From Parabacteroides chinchillae (GTDB taxonomy: Bacteria > Bacteroidota > Bacteroidia > Bacteroidales > Tannerellaceae): a DNA stretch of 64,000 nt. This document shows positions 8,794-17,356 of this stretch, piece after piece. The stretch spans positions 24,510-88,509 of the forward strand of contig NZ_FNVS01000017.1 in assembly GCF_900108035.1 (NCBI RefSeq), written 5' to 3'. The notes under the pieces are model-generated. The model did no database searches and was not told the DNA's origin. It saw only the letters and a program-made list of their open reading frames with translations. Both the position numbers and the translations under genes were made by a program. The first letter of the stretch is position 1. Every line of letters begins with the position of its first letter.

Positions 8794-9921
8794 TTAAGCG
8801 TTGAGAACTTTCTTGAAACGTTTCATAAACTCTTGTGCTTCTGCCATGCTGAGGCAAAGAGGAGGAAGTAAACGGATTGTATTTGTCCCGGCTACACCTG
8901 TGAATACTTTCTCTTCAAACAGCAGCTTGCTGCGCACTTCTTTGATCGACTTTTCAAATTCGATACCGATCATCAAACCACGTCCGCGTACTTCTTTGAT
9001 TCCTGGTAGTTTATGTAATTCATCTAATAGATATGCACCTACCTTGGAAGCGTTGCCTATCAGATTTTCAGTCTCCATAATGTCGAGTACTGCAATGGCA
9101 GCAGCACAAGCCAGGTGGTTTCCGCCGAATGTTGTTCCCAACATGCCGTAAACAGGCTTAAACATCGGACTGATAAGCAATCCACTCATCGGAAAACCAT
9201 TACCTATACCTTTTGCTACGGTGATTAGATCCGGTTTGATACCTGCATATTGGTGTGCGAAGAACTTTCCGCTACGTCCATAGCCGGATTGTATTTCGTC
9301 TAGAATAAGACAGGCTTCGTATTGGGAACACAGGGCACGTAAATCCTGCATGAACTTATCTGTAGGTAGCTGTATTCCGCCTACGCCCTGAATGCCCTCG
9401 ATGATGACGGATGAAACTCCGCCTTTTTTTAACTCCGCTTCTACAGCGGCAATGTCGTTGATGGGCAGATAGGTTACAGCAAGGTCTTCATTTACCGGGG
9501 CGATGATTTTCGGGTTGTCGGTAACACGTACTGCGGCCGATGTACGACCGTGGAAAGCATGCTTAAAAGCCAGGACACGTTTCTTTCCATTATGAAAAGA
9601 AGCCAGTTTTAGGGCATTTTCGTTTGCTTCTGCTCCAGAGTTGATCAGGAAAAGCGAATAATCATCATATCCGCAAGCTTTTCCTAATTTGTCCGCCAGT
9701 TTTTGTTGTAGGCTATTGATTACTGAATTGGAATAAAAGCCTAACTTATTTACTTGCTCTGTGATTGCTTTTACATAAGCGGGATGGCTGTGTCCAACGG
9801 AAATAACAGCATGCCCGCCATAAAGATCGAGGTATTCGGTACCTTGGGCATCCCATACGTGGCAACCTTTTCCCTTTACGATCTCTATATTGAATAATGG
9901 ATATACGTCGAATAAATTCAT
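8794..9921 (-). CDS. argD: N-acylornithine aminotransferase
   Basis: 375 residues, class III PLP aminotransferase. It interconverts N-acylglutamate semialdehyde and N-acylornithine with glutamate as amino donor. Visible: the PLP phosphate-binding region INSGAEANENALKLA, the LILDEIQSGYGRSGKFF signature with the cofactor Asp, and the Schiff-base Lys237 in TVAKGIGNGFPMSG. In Bacteroidota the pathway is known to run on N-succinyl rather than N-acetyl intermediates, so the substrate may be N-succinylornithine. Last gene of the arg operon: 15 bases after argC and closed by the terminator at 8739-8774. Confidence 0.94.
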   Translation of the reverse strand: MNLFDVYPLFNIEIVKGKGCHVWDAQGTEYLDLYGGHAVISVGHSHPAYVKAITEQVNKLGFYSNSVINSLQQKLADKLGKACGYDDYSLFLINSGAEANENALKLASFHNGKKRVLAFKHAFHGRTSAAVRVTDNPKIIAPVNEDLAVTYLPINDIAAVEAELKKGGVSSVIIEGIQGVGGIQLPTDKFMQDLRALCSQYEACLILDEIQSGYGRSGKFFAHQYAGIKPDLITVAKGIGNGFPMSGLLISPMFKPVYGMLGTTFGGNHLACAAAIAVLDIMETENLIGNASKVGAYLLDELHKLPGIKEVRGRGLMIGIEFEKSIKEVRSKLLFEEKVFTGVAGTNTIRLLPPLCLSMAEAQEFMKRFKKVLNA

Positions 9922-9936
9922 AATGGATGATGTTTG

Positions 9937-10905
9937 TTAAAATGCTGATGGCTTCAAATGCAGCCCTACGGTTTCTTCCAGGCCGAACAGTAAGTTCATG
10001 TTGTGCACTGCTTGTCCGCTGGCACCTTTCAGCAGATTGTCTATCATTGAAATGATGAGGAGTTTATCGCCATGCTTTTCCAGATGAATAAGACATTTAT
10101 TAGTATTAACCACTTGTTTCAGATCCGGGTTCTTTTCTGTCAGGAAAGTGAACGAATGATCATCGTAGTACTCTTCGTATATACGCTTGATTTCGTTTAG
10201 TTCAATCTTGCAATCCAGATAAGTCGTGGCAAAGATTCCACGGGAGAAATTACCTCTTACCGGAATGAAGTTGATAGCACTGCTGAAACTGTTCTGTAAT
10301 TGTTGCAGGCTTTGTCCTATTTCTGCCAGATGCTGATGTGTAAATGGTTTATATATTGATATATTATCATTGCGCCAGCTGAAATGTGATGTTGACGAAG
10401 GTTTTACGCCTGCTCCGGTAGAACCGGTTATTGCATTTACGTGAAGTTCGGAATTCAACATCAGATGTTTGGCCAGAGGCAAAACACCCAACTGAATGCA
10501 GGTAGCAAAACATCCTGGGTTTGCAATATGTTTTGAACCGCAGATACGGCGGCGGTTCAGTTCCGGCAATCCATAAACAAAATCGTGTTCATCGCTTTTG
10601 ATACGGTAATCCATACTAAGGTCGATAATCTTCACATTTTCCGGAACCGTATTATTTTCCATGAACTTTTTTGTATCGCCGTGGGCAGTACAGAAGAAAA
10701 GCAAATCGATACTGTCCAATGGAAGCTGGTCGGTAAAGCGCATATCAGTTTCACCATAAAGACCGCCGTGTACATCGGTAATAAGGTTGCCAGCGTTACT
10801 GGTACTGTTTACAAATACAATTTCGGCATCCGGATGATTAAGCAGCAGGCGGACCAATTCTCCTGCCGTATAACCTGCACCTCCTATAATTCCAATTTTA
10901 ATCAT
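9937..10905 (-). CDS. argC: N-acyl-gamma-glutamyl-phosphate reductase
   Basis: 322 residues. NADPH-dependent reduction of N-acylglutamyl phosphate to the semialdehyde. Dinucleotide-binding motif at the start (IGIIGGAGYTAGELVRLL, residues 4-21); catalytic Cys in HIANPGCFATCIQLG (about 129-143); a second conserved His in the HVNAITGSTGAGVKPS region. It starts 3 bases past the argG stop, so translation is probably coupled. Substrate may be the N-succinyl form, as for ArgD. Confidence 0.94.
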   Translation of the reverse strand: MIKIGIIGGAGYTAGELVRLLLNHPDAEIVFVNSTSNAGNLITDVHGGLYGETDMRFTDQLPLDSIDLLFFCTAHGDTKKFMENNTVPENVKIIDLSMDYRIKSDEHDFVYGLPELNRRRICGSKHIANPGCFATCIQLGVLPLAKHLMLNSELHVNAITGSTGAGVKPSSTSHFSWRNDNISIYKPFTHQHLAEIGQSLQQLQNSFSSAINFIPVRGNFSRGIFATTYLDCKIELNEIKRIYEEYYDDHSFTFLTEKNPDLKQVVNTNKCLIHLEKHGDKLLIISMIDNLLKGASGQAVHNMNLLFGLEETVGLHLKPSAF

Positions 10906-10908
10906 GTC

Positions 10909-12108
10909 TTAAATCTCTTCGTCTTTATGGTTTGTATAATAAACGCGGAGCGGAGTGGAAGTAACCTTGATGAAGCCCTTTGCGTCTTCGGCCGTCCAGC
11001 CTTTTTGCATTTCGCCATATTCGCCGAATTTGGTTTTTACCAGGTCGTCTTGGGATTCCACGCCTACAGTAGAGAATGACAACGGACGAAGTTCAAGAAT
11101 AACCGTTCCGTTTACATTACGTTGTGATTCCAGCAACATGGCTTCGATGTCGCGCATAACCGGTTCTAAGTACTGGCTTTCATGCAAAAACATGCCGTAC
11201 CAGTTGGCAACTTGGTCTTTCCAGTATTGCTGCCATTTACTCAAGGTGTATTTTTCAAGGAAGCGGTGTGCACCGATAATCAGCATCGGGGCGGCGGCTT
11301 CAAAACCTACGCGGCCTTTGATTCCGATAATTGTGTCACCCACATGCATATCACGGCCTATACCATAAGCGGAGCCGATCTCTTCTATTTTTTGAATAGC
11401 TTTGATTTTATCTTCAAACACTTCTCCGTTTATGGCATGAACTTCACCGTTTTTGAATTCGATACGGAGTTGTTCGCTGCCGGTTTTAGTAACCTGTTTT
11501 AAATAAGCACTTTCGGGCAAACCCTGGGCTGAGTCAAGTATTTCGCCTCCGCAGATAGATGTACCCCATAAACCTACGTTATATGAATATTTCAACTTGG
11601 TGAAATCTGCCACAAAGCCGTGTTCTTTCAGGTAGTTGATTTCGTAGTCGCGCGTCAGTGCCATATCACGCGTCAGCGTGATGATTTCTACATTCGGAGC
11701 CAGAACAAGGAAAGTCATGTCAAAACGGATCTGGTCGTTTCCTGCACCTGTTGAACCGTGAGCAATGGCATCAGCACCAATTTCATTAGCATAGCGGGCA
11801 ATGGCTAATGCCTGGAAAATACGTTCTGAACTTACTGAAATAGGATAAGTACCGTTACGGAGAACGTTTCCGAATACCATATATTTAAGGCTCTTTTCGT
11901 AATATTCTTTTGTTACGTCAATTGTAACATATTTGGTTGCGCCCAGTTTGTAGGCATTTTCTTCATTTTGCTTTAATTGTTCTGCACTGAAACCGCCAGT
12001 GTTGGCACATGCTGCATATACTTCATATCCTTTTTCCTTTGCCAGATACATCACTGTGAAAGAGGTATCAAGACCGCCGCTAAATGCAACTACTACTACT
12101 TTCTTCAT
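10909..12108 (-). CDS. argG: Argininosuccinate synthase
   Basis: 399 residues, the usual length. ATP-dependent joining of citrulline and aspartate. The PP-loop nucleotide motif AFSGGLDTSFTVMYL is at residues 8-22; HGSTGAGNDQIRFD is the second family signature (about 117-130). Middle gene of the arg operon, 14 bases after the GNAT gene. No argH, argB or argF-type gene is in the window, so the rest of the pathway lies elsewhere. Confidence 0.96.
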   Translation of the reverse strand: MKKVVVVAFSGGLDTSFTVMYLAKEKGYEVYAACANTGGFSAEQLKQNEENAYKLGATKYVTIDVTKEYYEKSLKYMVFGNVLRNGTYPISVSSERIFQALAIARYANEIGADAIAHGSTGAGNDQIRFDMTFLVLAPNVEIITLTRDMALTRDYEINYLKEHGFVADFTKLKYSYNVGLWGTSICGGEILDSAQGLPESAYLKQVTKTGSEQLRIEFKNGEVHAINGEVFEDKIKAIQKIEEIGSAYGIGRDMHVGDTIIGIKGRVGFEAAAPMLIIGAHRFLEKYTLSKWQQYWKDQVANWYGMFLHESQYLEPVMRDIEAMLLESQRNVNGTVILELRPLSFSTVGVESQDDLVKTKFGEYGEMQKGWTAEDAKGFIKVTSTPLRVYYTNHKDEEI

Positions 12109-12122
12109 TTTATTATATTGTT

Positions 12123-12698
12123 TTATTTATTATTCTTGTGTTCTGAATTGTCTTTATGTTTTTCCGGGTCGTAAAGCATGGCTGTGCAAATACAGAATTT
12201 ACGTTGTTTTTCCATCAATATATGGTGGTTAATGCAACCCTCGCATCCATGCCAGAAAGCATCGTCGTCTGTCAGTTCGTCGAATGTTACAGGAACATAT
12301 CCCAAAGCTGTATTCATTTTCATAACAGCGGCGCCCGAAGTCAGACTGAATATCTTAGCCTTCGGCCATCGTAAGCGGGCCAGGGCAAATGACGCGTCTT
12401 TAATACGCTTTGCCAATCCCAGGCCACGGAATTTTTCAACAACGATAAGTCCGGATGTTGCCACATACTGCTTATTTCCCCATGATTCGATGTAGGTGAA
12501 ACCTGCAAATTCATCACCTGCAAGAGCAATGATTGCTTTTCCTTCCTTCATTTTTTGAGCAACATATTCGTGTGTACGTTTGGCAATACCGGTTCCGCGT
12601 ACTTTAGCAGCAGCTTCTATTGTCTCTAAAACGATATCAACATATACTTCGTGTGAAGCATCGGCTACCATAACATCAATTTCTACTCCTTGTTCCAT
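12123..12698 (-). CDS. GNAT acyltransferase of the arginine operon, candidate acylglutamate synthase
   Basis: 191 residues. GNAT fold with acyl-CoA-binding motif A visible as VVEKFRGLGLAKRI (about 87-100). The C-terminal third is unusual for a GNAT: two Cys/His-rich stretches, HGCEGCINHH and FCICTAMLYDP, that could bind metal. It lies between argR and argG and nothing else in the operon makes N-acylglutamate. The first pathway step (ArgA or ArgJ in other bacteria) has no standard homologue here, so this is the natural candidate; in Bacteroidota the acyl group is succinyl. I recall, without being able to check, that the equivalent Bacteroides gene has been proposed for this role from fitness data. 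Confidence 0.75.
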   Translation of the reverse strand: MEQGVEIDVMVADASHEVYVDIVLETIEAAAKVRGTGIAKRTHEYVAQKMKEGKAIIALAGDEFAGFTYIESWGNKQYVATSGLIVVEKFRGLGLAKRIKDASFALARLRWPKAKIFSLTSGAAVMKMNTALGYVPVTFDELTDDDAFWHGCEGCINHHILMEKQRKFCICTAMLYDPEKHKDNSEHKNNK

Positions 12699-12755
12699 TG
12701 TATTTGTTTGTTCTTAATCTACTTGTTTGTGTGCGGATATTATTCCGTTGTTACC

Positions 12756-13199
12756 TTATATAAAATTCGATAGAGCTTTTATGATCCTGTTCCGGCTAAT
12801 GCCTTCGCGAGGAATGATCAAGATTGTATCGTCACCGGCAATTGTTGCCAATATTTCTTGCGGGGCATGTGTATCGATGTCCGAAGCAATTCCCATTGCA
12901 TAACCCGGGCGTGTTTTTACAACGGCCAGATTACCCGAAAACTCGATGTTAGGATGGCTATGACCCAAATCTTGATCTGATTGCATAAGTGCTGCATGCT
13001 CCGGTAAACGATATACATAATTTCCATTCCCGTCGTGTACTTTAGCTACTTTCAGTTGCTTGATGTCGCGTGAAAGGGTTGCTTGAGTAGTGGAAAATCC
13101 GCTTGATGTCAATGATCTGAGCAATTCTTCCTGATTACTTATAGCTTCCGTTTGTATGATGCGGCAAATAGCGTCCAATCGTTCTTTTTTAGTACTCAT
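12756..13199 (-). CDS. argR: Arginine repressor
   Basis: 147 residues. N-terminal winged helix (about 1-70, with ATLSRDIKQLKVAKV as the recognition-helix region) and C-terminal hexamerisation/arginine-binding domain (AVVKTRPGYAMGIASDID and IAGDDTILIIP). Arginine-bound ArgR hexamers repress biosynthetic genes. It is the first gene of the arg operon and lies behind two candidate ARG boxes, which suggests it represses its own operon. Length and domains are complete. Confidence 0.95.
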   Translation of the reverse strand: MSTKKERLDAICRIIQTEAISNQEELLRSLTSSGFSTTQATLSRDIKQLKVAKVHDGNGNYVYRLPEHAALMQSDQDLGHSHPNIEFSGNLAVVKTRPGYAMGIASDIDTHAPQEILATIAGDDTILIIPREGISRNRIIKALSNFI

Positions 13200-13217
13200 A
13201 TTGTATATTTATGCAAA
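13200..13217. promoter_or_regulatory. Candidate ARG box 1
   Basis: ATTGTATATTTATGCAAA matches the ArgR consensus WNTGAATWWWWATTCANW with two mismatches in the half-sites. It starts at the base just before the argR ATG and covers the expected transcription start. Confidence 0.5.
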
Positions 13218-13224
13218 CAGGCTG

Positions 13225-13232
13225 CAAATATA
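13225..13232 (-). promoter_or_regulatory. -7 box of the arg operon
   Basis: TATATTTG on the minus strand, exact match, 26 bases before the argR ATG and between the two ARG boxes. Confidence 0.6.
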
Positions 13233-13241
13233 AATCGAATA

Positions 13242-13259
13242 ATTGAATAAATATACATT
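13242..13259. promoter_or_regulatory. Candidate ARG box 2
   Basis: ATTGAATAAATATACATT matches WNTGAATWWWWATTCANW with one mismatch. It overlaps the -33 region of the arg promoter; its start is exactly 42 bases (four helical turns) from that of box 1. Confidence 0.6.
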
Positions 13260-13286
13260 TTGGTACTTGTTTTTGATATAATTTAT

Positions 13287-13320
13287 TCATCCCGATGATT
13301 TCACAAAATCATCGGGATGA
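13287..13320. other. Perfect 15-bp hairpin in divergent argR/M48 region
   Basis: TCATCCCGATGATTT (13287-13301) and its exact complement (13306-13320) with a 4-base loop. No T run follows on either strand and it lies upstream of both divergent promoters, so it is not an ordinary terminator of a neighbouring gene. It may be a DNA-level operator or a leftover. Confidence 0.7.
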
Positions 13321-13397
13321 AATTGGAAAAAGATCGGGGAGATTTAAAATACATCCAAACCCCCGGATTCTTTGTTATACTATTATCAAAGATACAT

Positions 13398-13405
13398 TAT
13401 CTTTG
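13398..13405 (+). promoter_or_regulatory. -7 box for M48 protease gene
   Basis: TATCTTTG, exact match, 32 bases before the ATG at 13438; a TTTG at 13371-13374 may be the -33 element although the spacing is a little long. Confidence 0.55.
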
Positions 13406-13437
13406 TATTTGGAAGAAACAACAAAAAGATAAAAGTT

Positions 13438-14232
13438 ATGAAAAAGGTTGCAAGTTTATTGTGTGCCCTGTTGATTCTTGCGGGCTGTTCCAGTGTGCCC
13501 CTGACAGGTCGTAAACAGGTTTTATTGGTTTCGGATCAGGAAGTGTTGTCATCTAGTCTGACCCAATACAATGATTATATTAAAACGGCAAAGAAATCTG
13601 CAAACAAGTCGCAGAATGATATGGTGACGCGTGTTGGTAAGAAGATCGCGGCTGCAACGGAAACCTATTTAAAAGCTAATGGCATGGAAAATGAGATTAA
13701 GAATTTTAAATGGGAGTTTAACTTGGTAAAAGACCCTCAGGTCAATGCCTTTTGTATGCCGGGTGGAAAAATTGTGGTATATGAGGGATTATTGCCATTA
13801 GTTTCATCAGATGATGAATTGGCTGTTGTTCTGGGACACGAAGTGGCTCATGCAGTTGCCAAACATAGTAATGAGCGGATGAGCCAGCAATTGATGACTC
13901 AATACGGTGCTGCTATTCTGGGCGCCGCTGTTAGTAATAAAAGTACGGCTGTACAGCAAATGGCTAATACTGTGTATGGAGTAGGATCTCAATATGGAGT
14001 GATGCTTCCCTTTTCGCGTAAACATGAATCGGAGGCCGATTATATGGGATTAGTGTTTATGACTATGGCCGGATATAATCCGGATGTGGCTGTTAATTTC
14101 TGGCAGAAAATGTCGGCAGGCAAAGGAGGAGCAACGCCCGAATTTATGAGTACTCACCCGAGTGATTCGCATCGAATAGCCGATATTCAGAAAGAATTGC
14201 CGGGAATAAAGGCAAAATATGGGAAAAAATAA
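13438..14232 (+). CDS. M48-family lipoprotein metalloprotease
   Basis: 264 residues. Lipobox ILAGCSSVPLTGRKQ (lipidated Cys at about 17), so anchored on the periplasmic side of a membrane. Zinc site: H134-E135-V-A-H138 and third ligand Glu199 in HESEADYMGL. This is the LoiP/YcaL/BepA-like soluble M48 group that degrades damaged or misassembled envelope proteins. The start at 13438 fits the lipoprotein signal and the promoter box; longer in-frame starts overlap the promoter. Single gene, convergent with the MutS-like gene. Confidence 0.92.
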   Translation: MKKVASLLCALLILAGCSSVPLTGRKQVLLVSDQEVLSSSLTQYNDYIKTAKKSANKSQNDMVTRVGKKIAAATETYLKANGMENEIKNFKWEFNLVKDPQVNAFCMPGGKIVVYEGLLPLVSSDDELAVVLGHEVAHAVAKHSNERMSQQLMTQYGAAILGAAVSNKSTAVQQMANTVYGVGSQYGVMLPFSRKHESEADYMGLVFMTMAGYNPDVAVNFWQKMSAGKGGATPEFMSTHPSDSHRIADIQKELPGIKAKYGKK

Positions 14233-14268
14233 CTGAAGCCTGTTTGGATTTCATTCGGATGGATTATT

Positions 14269-16062
14269 TTAAATGGTAATTCCCATTCTCTTCATCAGGA
14301 AACAGGCATTCATATTTTCGGCAATTCCTTCGCGCAGCTTGTAAGAAAAAGATAATTCGTCATCTTTTATATCAGCTTCGAAGCGATAATTTTTTATTTG
14401 TTCCGGAAATTCCTTTTCGAGGTTTCCAAGTACTAAATCGTGGGTTGCAATAATTCCGCAAGTCTTGTATGATACTAATTGTTTCATCAAAGCGATGGAA
14501 CCTTTTTGTTTGTCAATGGAGTTTGTCCCTTTTAATATTTCATCCAGAATAATGAATAGCTTTTCACCTTGTTGCAAGCGGTCTATTATCATTTTCAGCC
14601 TTTTCAATTCGGCAAAGAAGTAAGATTCGTTGCTTACTAAAGAATCGGAAGTACGCAAGCTGGTAACCATCTTTGCCGGGTAAACTGTGAGCGACTCTGC
14701 ATATACGGGAGTTCCTATGCAGGCCAATAAATAGTTGACACCGACTGTTCTCAGGTAGGTGCTTTTACCGGCCATATTTGCTCCGGTAATAATCAGGAAC
14801 CACGGGCTTTTTTCGATGTTGATATCGTTTTTGATACAAACATCCCGGTTTAACAAAGGATGCCCGAGAGCTTTGCCTTCCATCTCGAAGTAATTGTTTG
14901 CAATATCAGGGTAGATATAATCAGGATGATTAAAAGCAAAACCTCCTAATGAACTGAGTGCGTCAAAATGGGCAAGGGCATCGATCCAGTGTTTGATATG
15001 GTCTGCATGTTCCATCTTCCATTTTTCCAGAGAAATAGCAAAGCGCGTATCACGTAGATACAGAATGTTAAGTATGATTCCGGCAGCACTAAACCGTTGA
15101 TCCAATCCTCCGATATATTGGGACAGTTTCTTTATCGTATGCGATGCCGTCCCATCAGTGTGGGATAGTTCTTTACTGATTGATATTAACTCGCTTGATT
15201 GAAACTGATCTCCTTCAATGCTTTCCATCAACTTTGAATAAATGGAGAATATCTTATTCATTTTATCAACGGAATTATACAGGTTGTTGATTTGCTTGCT
15301 ACGGAGATAAGCTATAAATAGACTTATTAACAAGTATATACTTAGTACGGAGTAACTGATGATATTCAACAGGCAGGCGGTAGTGATAAGCAACCATAAG
15401 CCGGGAACAATCCATACAAGGGCTTTCCATAACGGACTGTTGGCAAACATAAGTTTGCCATTAACCAGCGTAGAGAGCATTTGCAGGTCATTTTTGCTTC
15501 CTGTTTGTTTGATACCGGTCACGTAAAAATGCTGTCGCAAACCGGATAGGGTGGAGAGTTCTTTTACGGCTTCCTGACGCTTTAATATTGCTTCTTTTTG
15601 TGTCAACGGACTCATAAACCAGCTTGCCAAAAGTTCGCGTCCGAATATTGTTACAGTACGGTTGACGGATTGAAATATGGAACGGTTGCCGAATAAATCC
15701 AGATCAAGGCTGAAATCGTGTTCGGACGAACTTTTCTCAGGTGCCCCGTCGAAAGCACTGAAATCATAATCCAGTCCATTCAGTTCGTTTGTATTTAATT
15801 TGATTAGCGCTTCGGAATACTCTTTCTTGGCATATAATTTATTGTGATACCACATCAATAAAGCGAAAGGAATAATAAATGCAATTGTAACAATAGTTAG
15901 CAACAACGGGCTTTCGTTCCTGAGTAACCATATACAACAAATAAGCGCTGCAACCAGTGCTAAACGGATGCTTCCCATTAGATGGATTTTCTTTTTTAAG
16001 CTGTTCGAGCGCCGTGTATAGGCTTCTATATTTTCTTTGTAAAAACTATATACATTTTTCAT
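14269..16062 (-). CDS. Membrane-anchored MutS-like ATPase
   Basis: 597 residues. The C-terminal part is the MutS ATPase domain: Walker A TGANMAGKSTYLRT (Thr426 to Thr439), Walker B LFIILDEILKGTNS, followed by the MutS switch pattern IATHDLVLGNLE. The N-terminal part lacks MutS domains I-III mismatch-binding sequence and instead has two hydrophobic helix pairs (about 32-72 and about 215-260), which predict an integral membrane protein. It is not the housekeeping MutS (850-900 residues) or MutS2 (no Smr domain). Members of this branch are common in Bacteroidota and uncharacterised to my knowledge. Single gene; a -7-like TAAGTTTG lies just before the ATG. Confidence 0.85.
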   Translation of the reverse strand: MKNVYSFYKENIEAYTRRSNSLKKKIHLMGSIRLALVAALICCIWLLRNESPLLLTIVTIAFIIPFALLMWYHNKLYAKKEYSEALIKLNTNELNGLDYDFSAFDGAPEKSSSEHDFSLDLDLFGNRSIFQSVNRTVTIFGRELLASWFMSPLTQKEAILKRQEAVKELSTLSGLRQHFYVTGIKQTGSKNDLQMLSTLVNGKLMFANSPLWKALVWIVPGLWLLITTACLLNIISYSVLSIYLLISLFIAYLRSKQINNLYNSVDKMNKIFSIYSKLMESIEGDQFQSSELISISKELSHTDGTASHTIKKLSQYIGGLDQRFSAAGIILNILYLRDTRFAISLEKWKMEHADHIKHWIDALAHFDALSSLGGFAFNHPDYIYPDIANNYFEMEGKALGHPLLNRDVCIKNDINIEKSPWFLIITGANMAGKSTYLRTVGVNYLLACIGTPVYAESLTVYPAKMVTSLRTSDSLVSNESYFFAELKRLKMIIDRLQQGEKLFIILDEILKGTNSIDKQKGSIALMKQLVSYKTCGIIATHDLVLGNLEKEFPEQIKNYRFEADIKDDELSFSYKLREGIAENMNACFLMKRMGITI

Positions 16063-16123
16063 GGAGCAAACTTACACAAATAAAAGAATATAACAGCACC
16101 GAAACTTTTTGATTTAATTGTTT

Positions 16124-16279
16124 ATGGAGATATATAAACAAAATGATGAAGACCTGGGGACGGGCTTAGGGCTTTCTATTTGCTCGCTTATTGCCGAAAA
16201 ACTGGGCGGATATTTGGATTTGCATAGCCGTTTTTCTATTCAATTACCTTATGATGAAAAGCCGAATAAGATGAACTAA
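16124..16279 (+). pseudogene. Relic of a histidine kinase C-terminus
   Basis: A 51-residue frame with the end of a HATPase domain: DLGTGLGLSICSLIAEKLGG (the G2 box) then YLDLHSRFSIQLPYDE to a stop. Normal kinases have about 8 residues (E-x-GKGS type) between the two last strands where this one reads HSR-FS directly, so there is also a small internal deletion. The receiver helices, HisKA domain and N/G1 boxes are gone. Too short to function. Confidence 0.8.
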
Positions 16280-16408
16280 GTTATTTAATTTTGGTTTATA
16301 TAAATACATCGTAGGTGAAATGACTACAACTCATGTTATTTAAGCCAAAAATTCTGGTGGCATTTCTCCTATATTTGCGGATAAATTAGAAATGCTTGAA
16401 GTTTGTTT

Positions 16409-17242
16409 ATGAAAAAGACCGTTTTAACATGCTTGCTTTTTTTCTTCTGTGGTGGTGCTTTTTCCCAGGTTCTGATACATGACCCAGAAGAAAGTTATAA
16501 TGCCGATAGTGTACGTGCTGTATTGGATAAGATGTCTTATTTTACTTTGTTTAAAGATAACTATTTTATTGGCGGAACTACGATCGGGCATAAACCTACG
16601 GCAACCAATTCGGATGTGAAATTCCAGTTGAGTATTGCCCAGCGTCTTACTAAAAGTAAATTACCTTTTGACACTTATCTTTTCCTGCAATATACACAAA
16701 AAGCCTTTTGGAATGTTTTCCAGAGTTCTCTTCCCATGCGCGACCTTAATTTTAACCCCGGAATAGGATTGGGGCATCTTATTATACATCATAATAAATA
16801 TATAGGAAAAGGTTATCTGATGCTGGAACATGAATCTAATGGGAAAGACAGCACGGCTTCGCGAAGTTGGAACAGGATAACATTTGCTGCAGCTGTAGTC
16901 CTTAATAATAATTGGGAAACTCAGTTTAGTACATGGATTCCTATTGTCGATGGCAAGTATAATAAAGACTTGTTGAAATATAAAGGTATATTCCAAATGG
17001 CAGTAAATTACCGTACCAATAATAAACGGTTCAACTGTGGTCTGATTTTGACGAAACGCAAGACTTGGCTCAGTTTTAATACCCAGTTGGAGCTGAGTTA
17101 CAAATTTAATAACAACGAAAACCAATATCTATTCCTTCAGTACTATAATGGCTATGGCGAAGGCTTACTCGATTATAATAAGTTCAAAAGCATGTTGCGT
17201 ATTGGCATTGTAATTAAGCCACAGGATTTTAGTATCTATTAG
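16409..17242 (+). CDS. pldA: Outer-membrane phospholipase A (OMPLA)
   Basis: 277 residues with a signal peptide ending near GGAFSQ. The catalytic triad of OMPLA is intact: LEHESNGKDSTASRSWNR gives His141, Ser143 and Asn155, with the H-x-S-x11-N spacing of the E. coli enzyme. Other family landmarks include YTQKAFWNVFQSSLPMRDLN before the triad and a C-terminal aromatic strand. The 12-stranded barrel hydrolyses phospholipids that reach the outer leaflet. The ATG at 16409 is preferred over TTG 16403 for the signal peptide. Single gene between two gene relics. Confidence 0.9.
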   Translation: MKKTVLTCLLFFFCGGAFSQVLIHDPEESYNADSVRAVLDKMSYFTLFKDNYFIGGTTIGHKPTATNSDVKFQLSIAQRLTKSKLPFDTYLFLQYTQKAFWNVFQSSLPMRDLNFNPGIGLGHLIIHHNKYIGKGYLMLEHESNGKDSTASRSWNRITFAAAVVLNNNWETQFSTWIPIVDGKYNKDLLKYKGIFQMAVNYRTNNKRFNCGLILTKRKTWLSFNTQLELSYKFNNNENQYLFLQYYNGYGEGLLDYNKFKSMLRIGIVIKPQDFSIY

Positions 17243-17356
17243 CAGAAAACACTTTAATAGATTCTTTCTATTGGATAATAGATGAACTATATTCAACTCT
17301 TGGATGTTTTGATAATAAAGCCCTGTAAATTTATAGGATAAAAATATCGGAGCACC

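Noticed and set aside
10585..11079. 164-codon open frame opposite argC and argG.
   Set aside because: It spans the junction of two known genes on the other strand and has no protein-family features.
13287..13320. Rho-independent terminator.
   Set aside because: No gene ends here and no T run follows on either strand.
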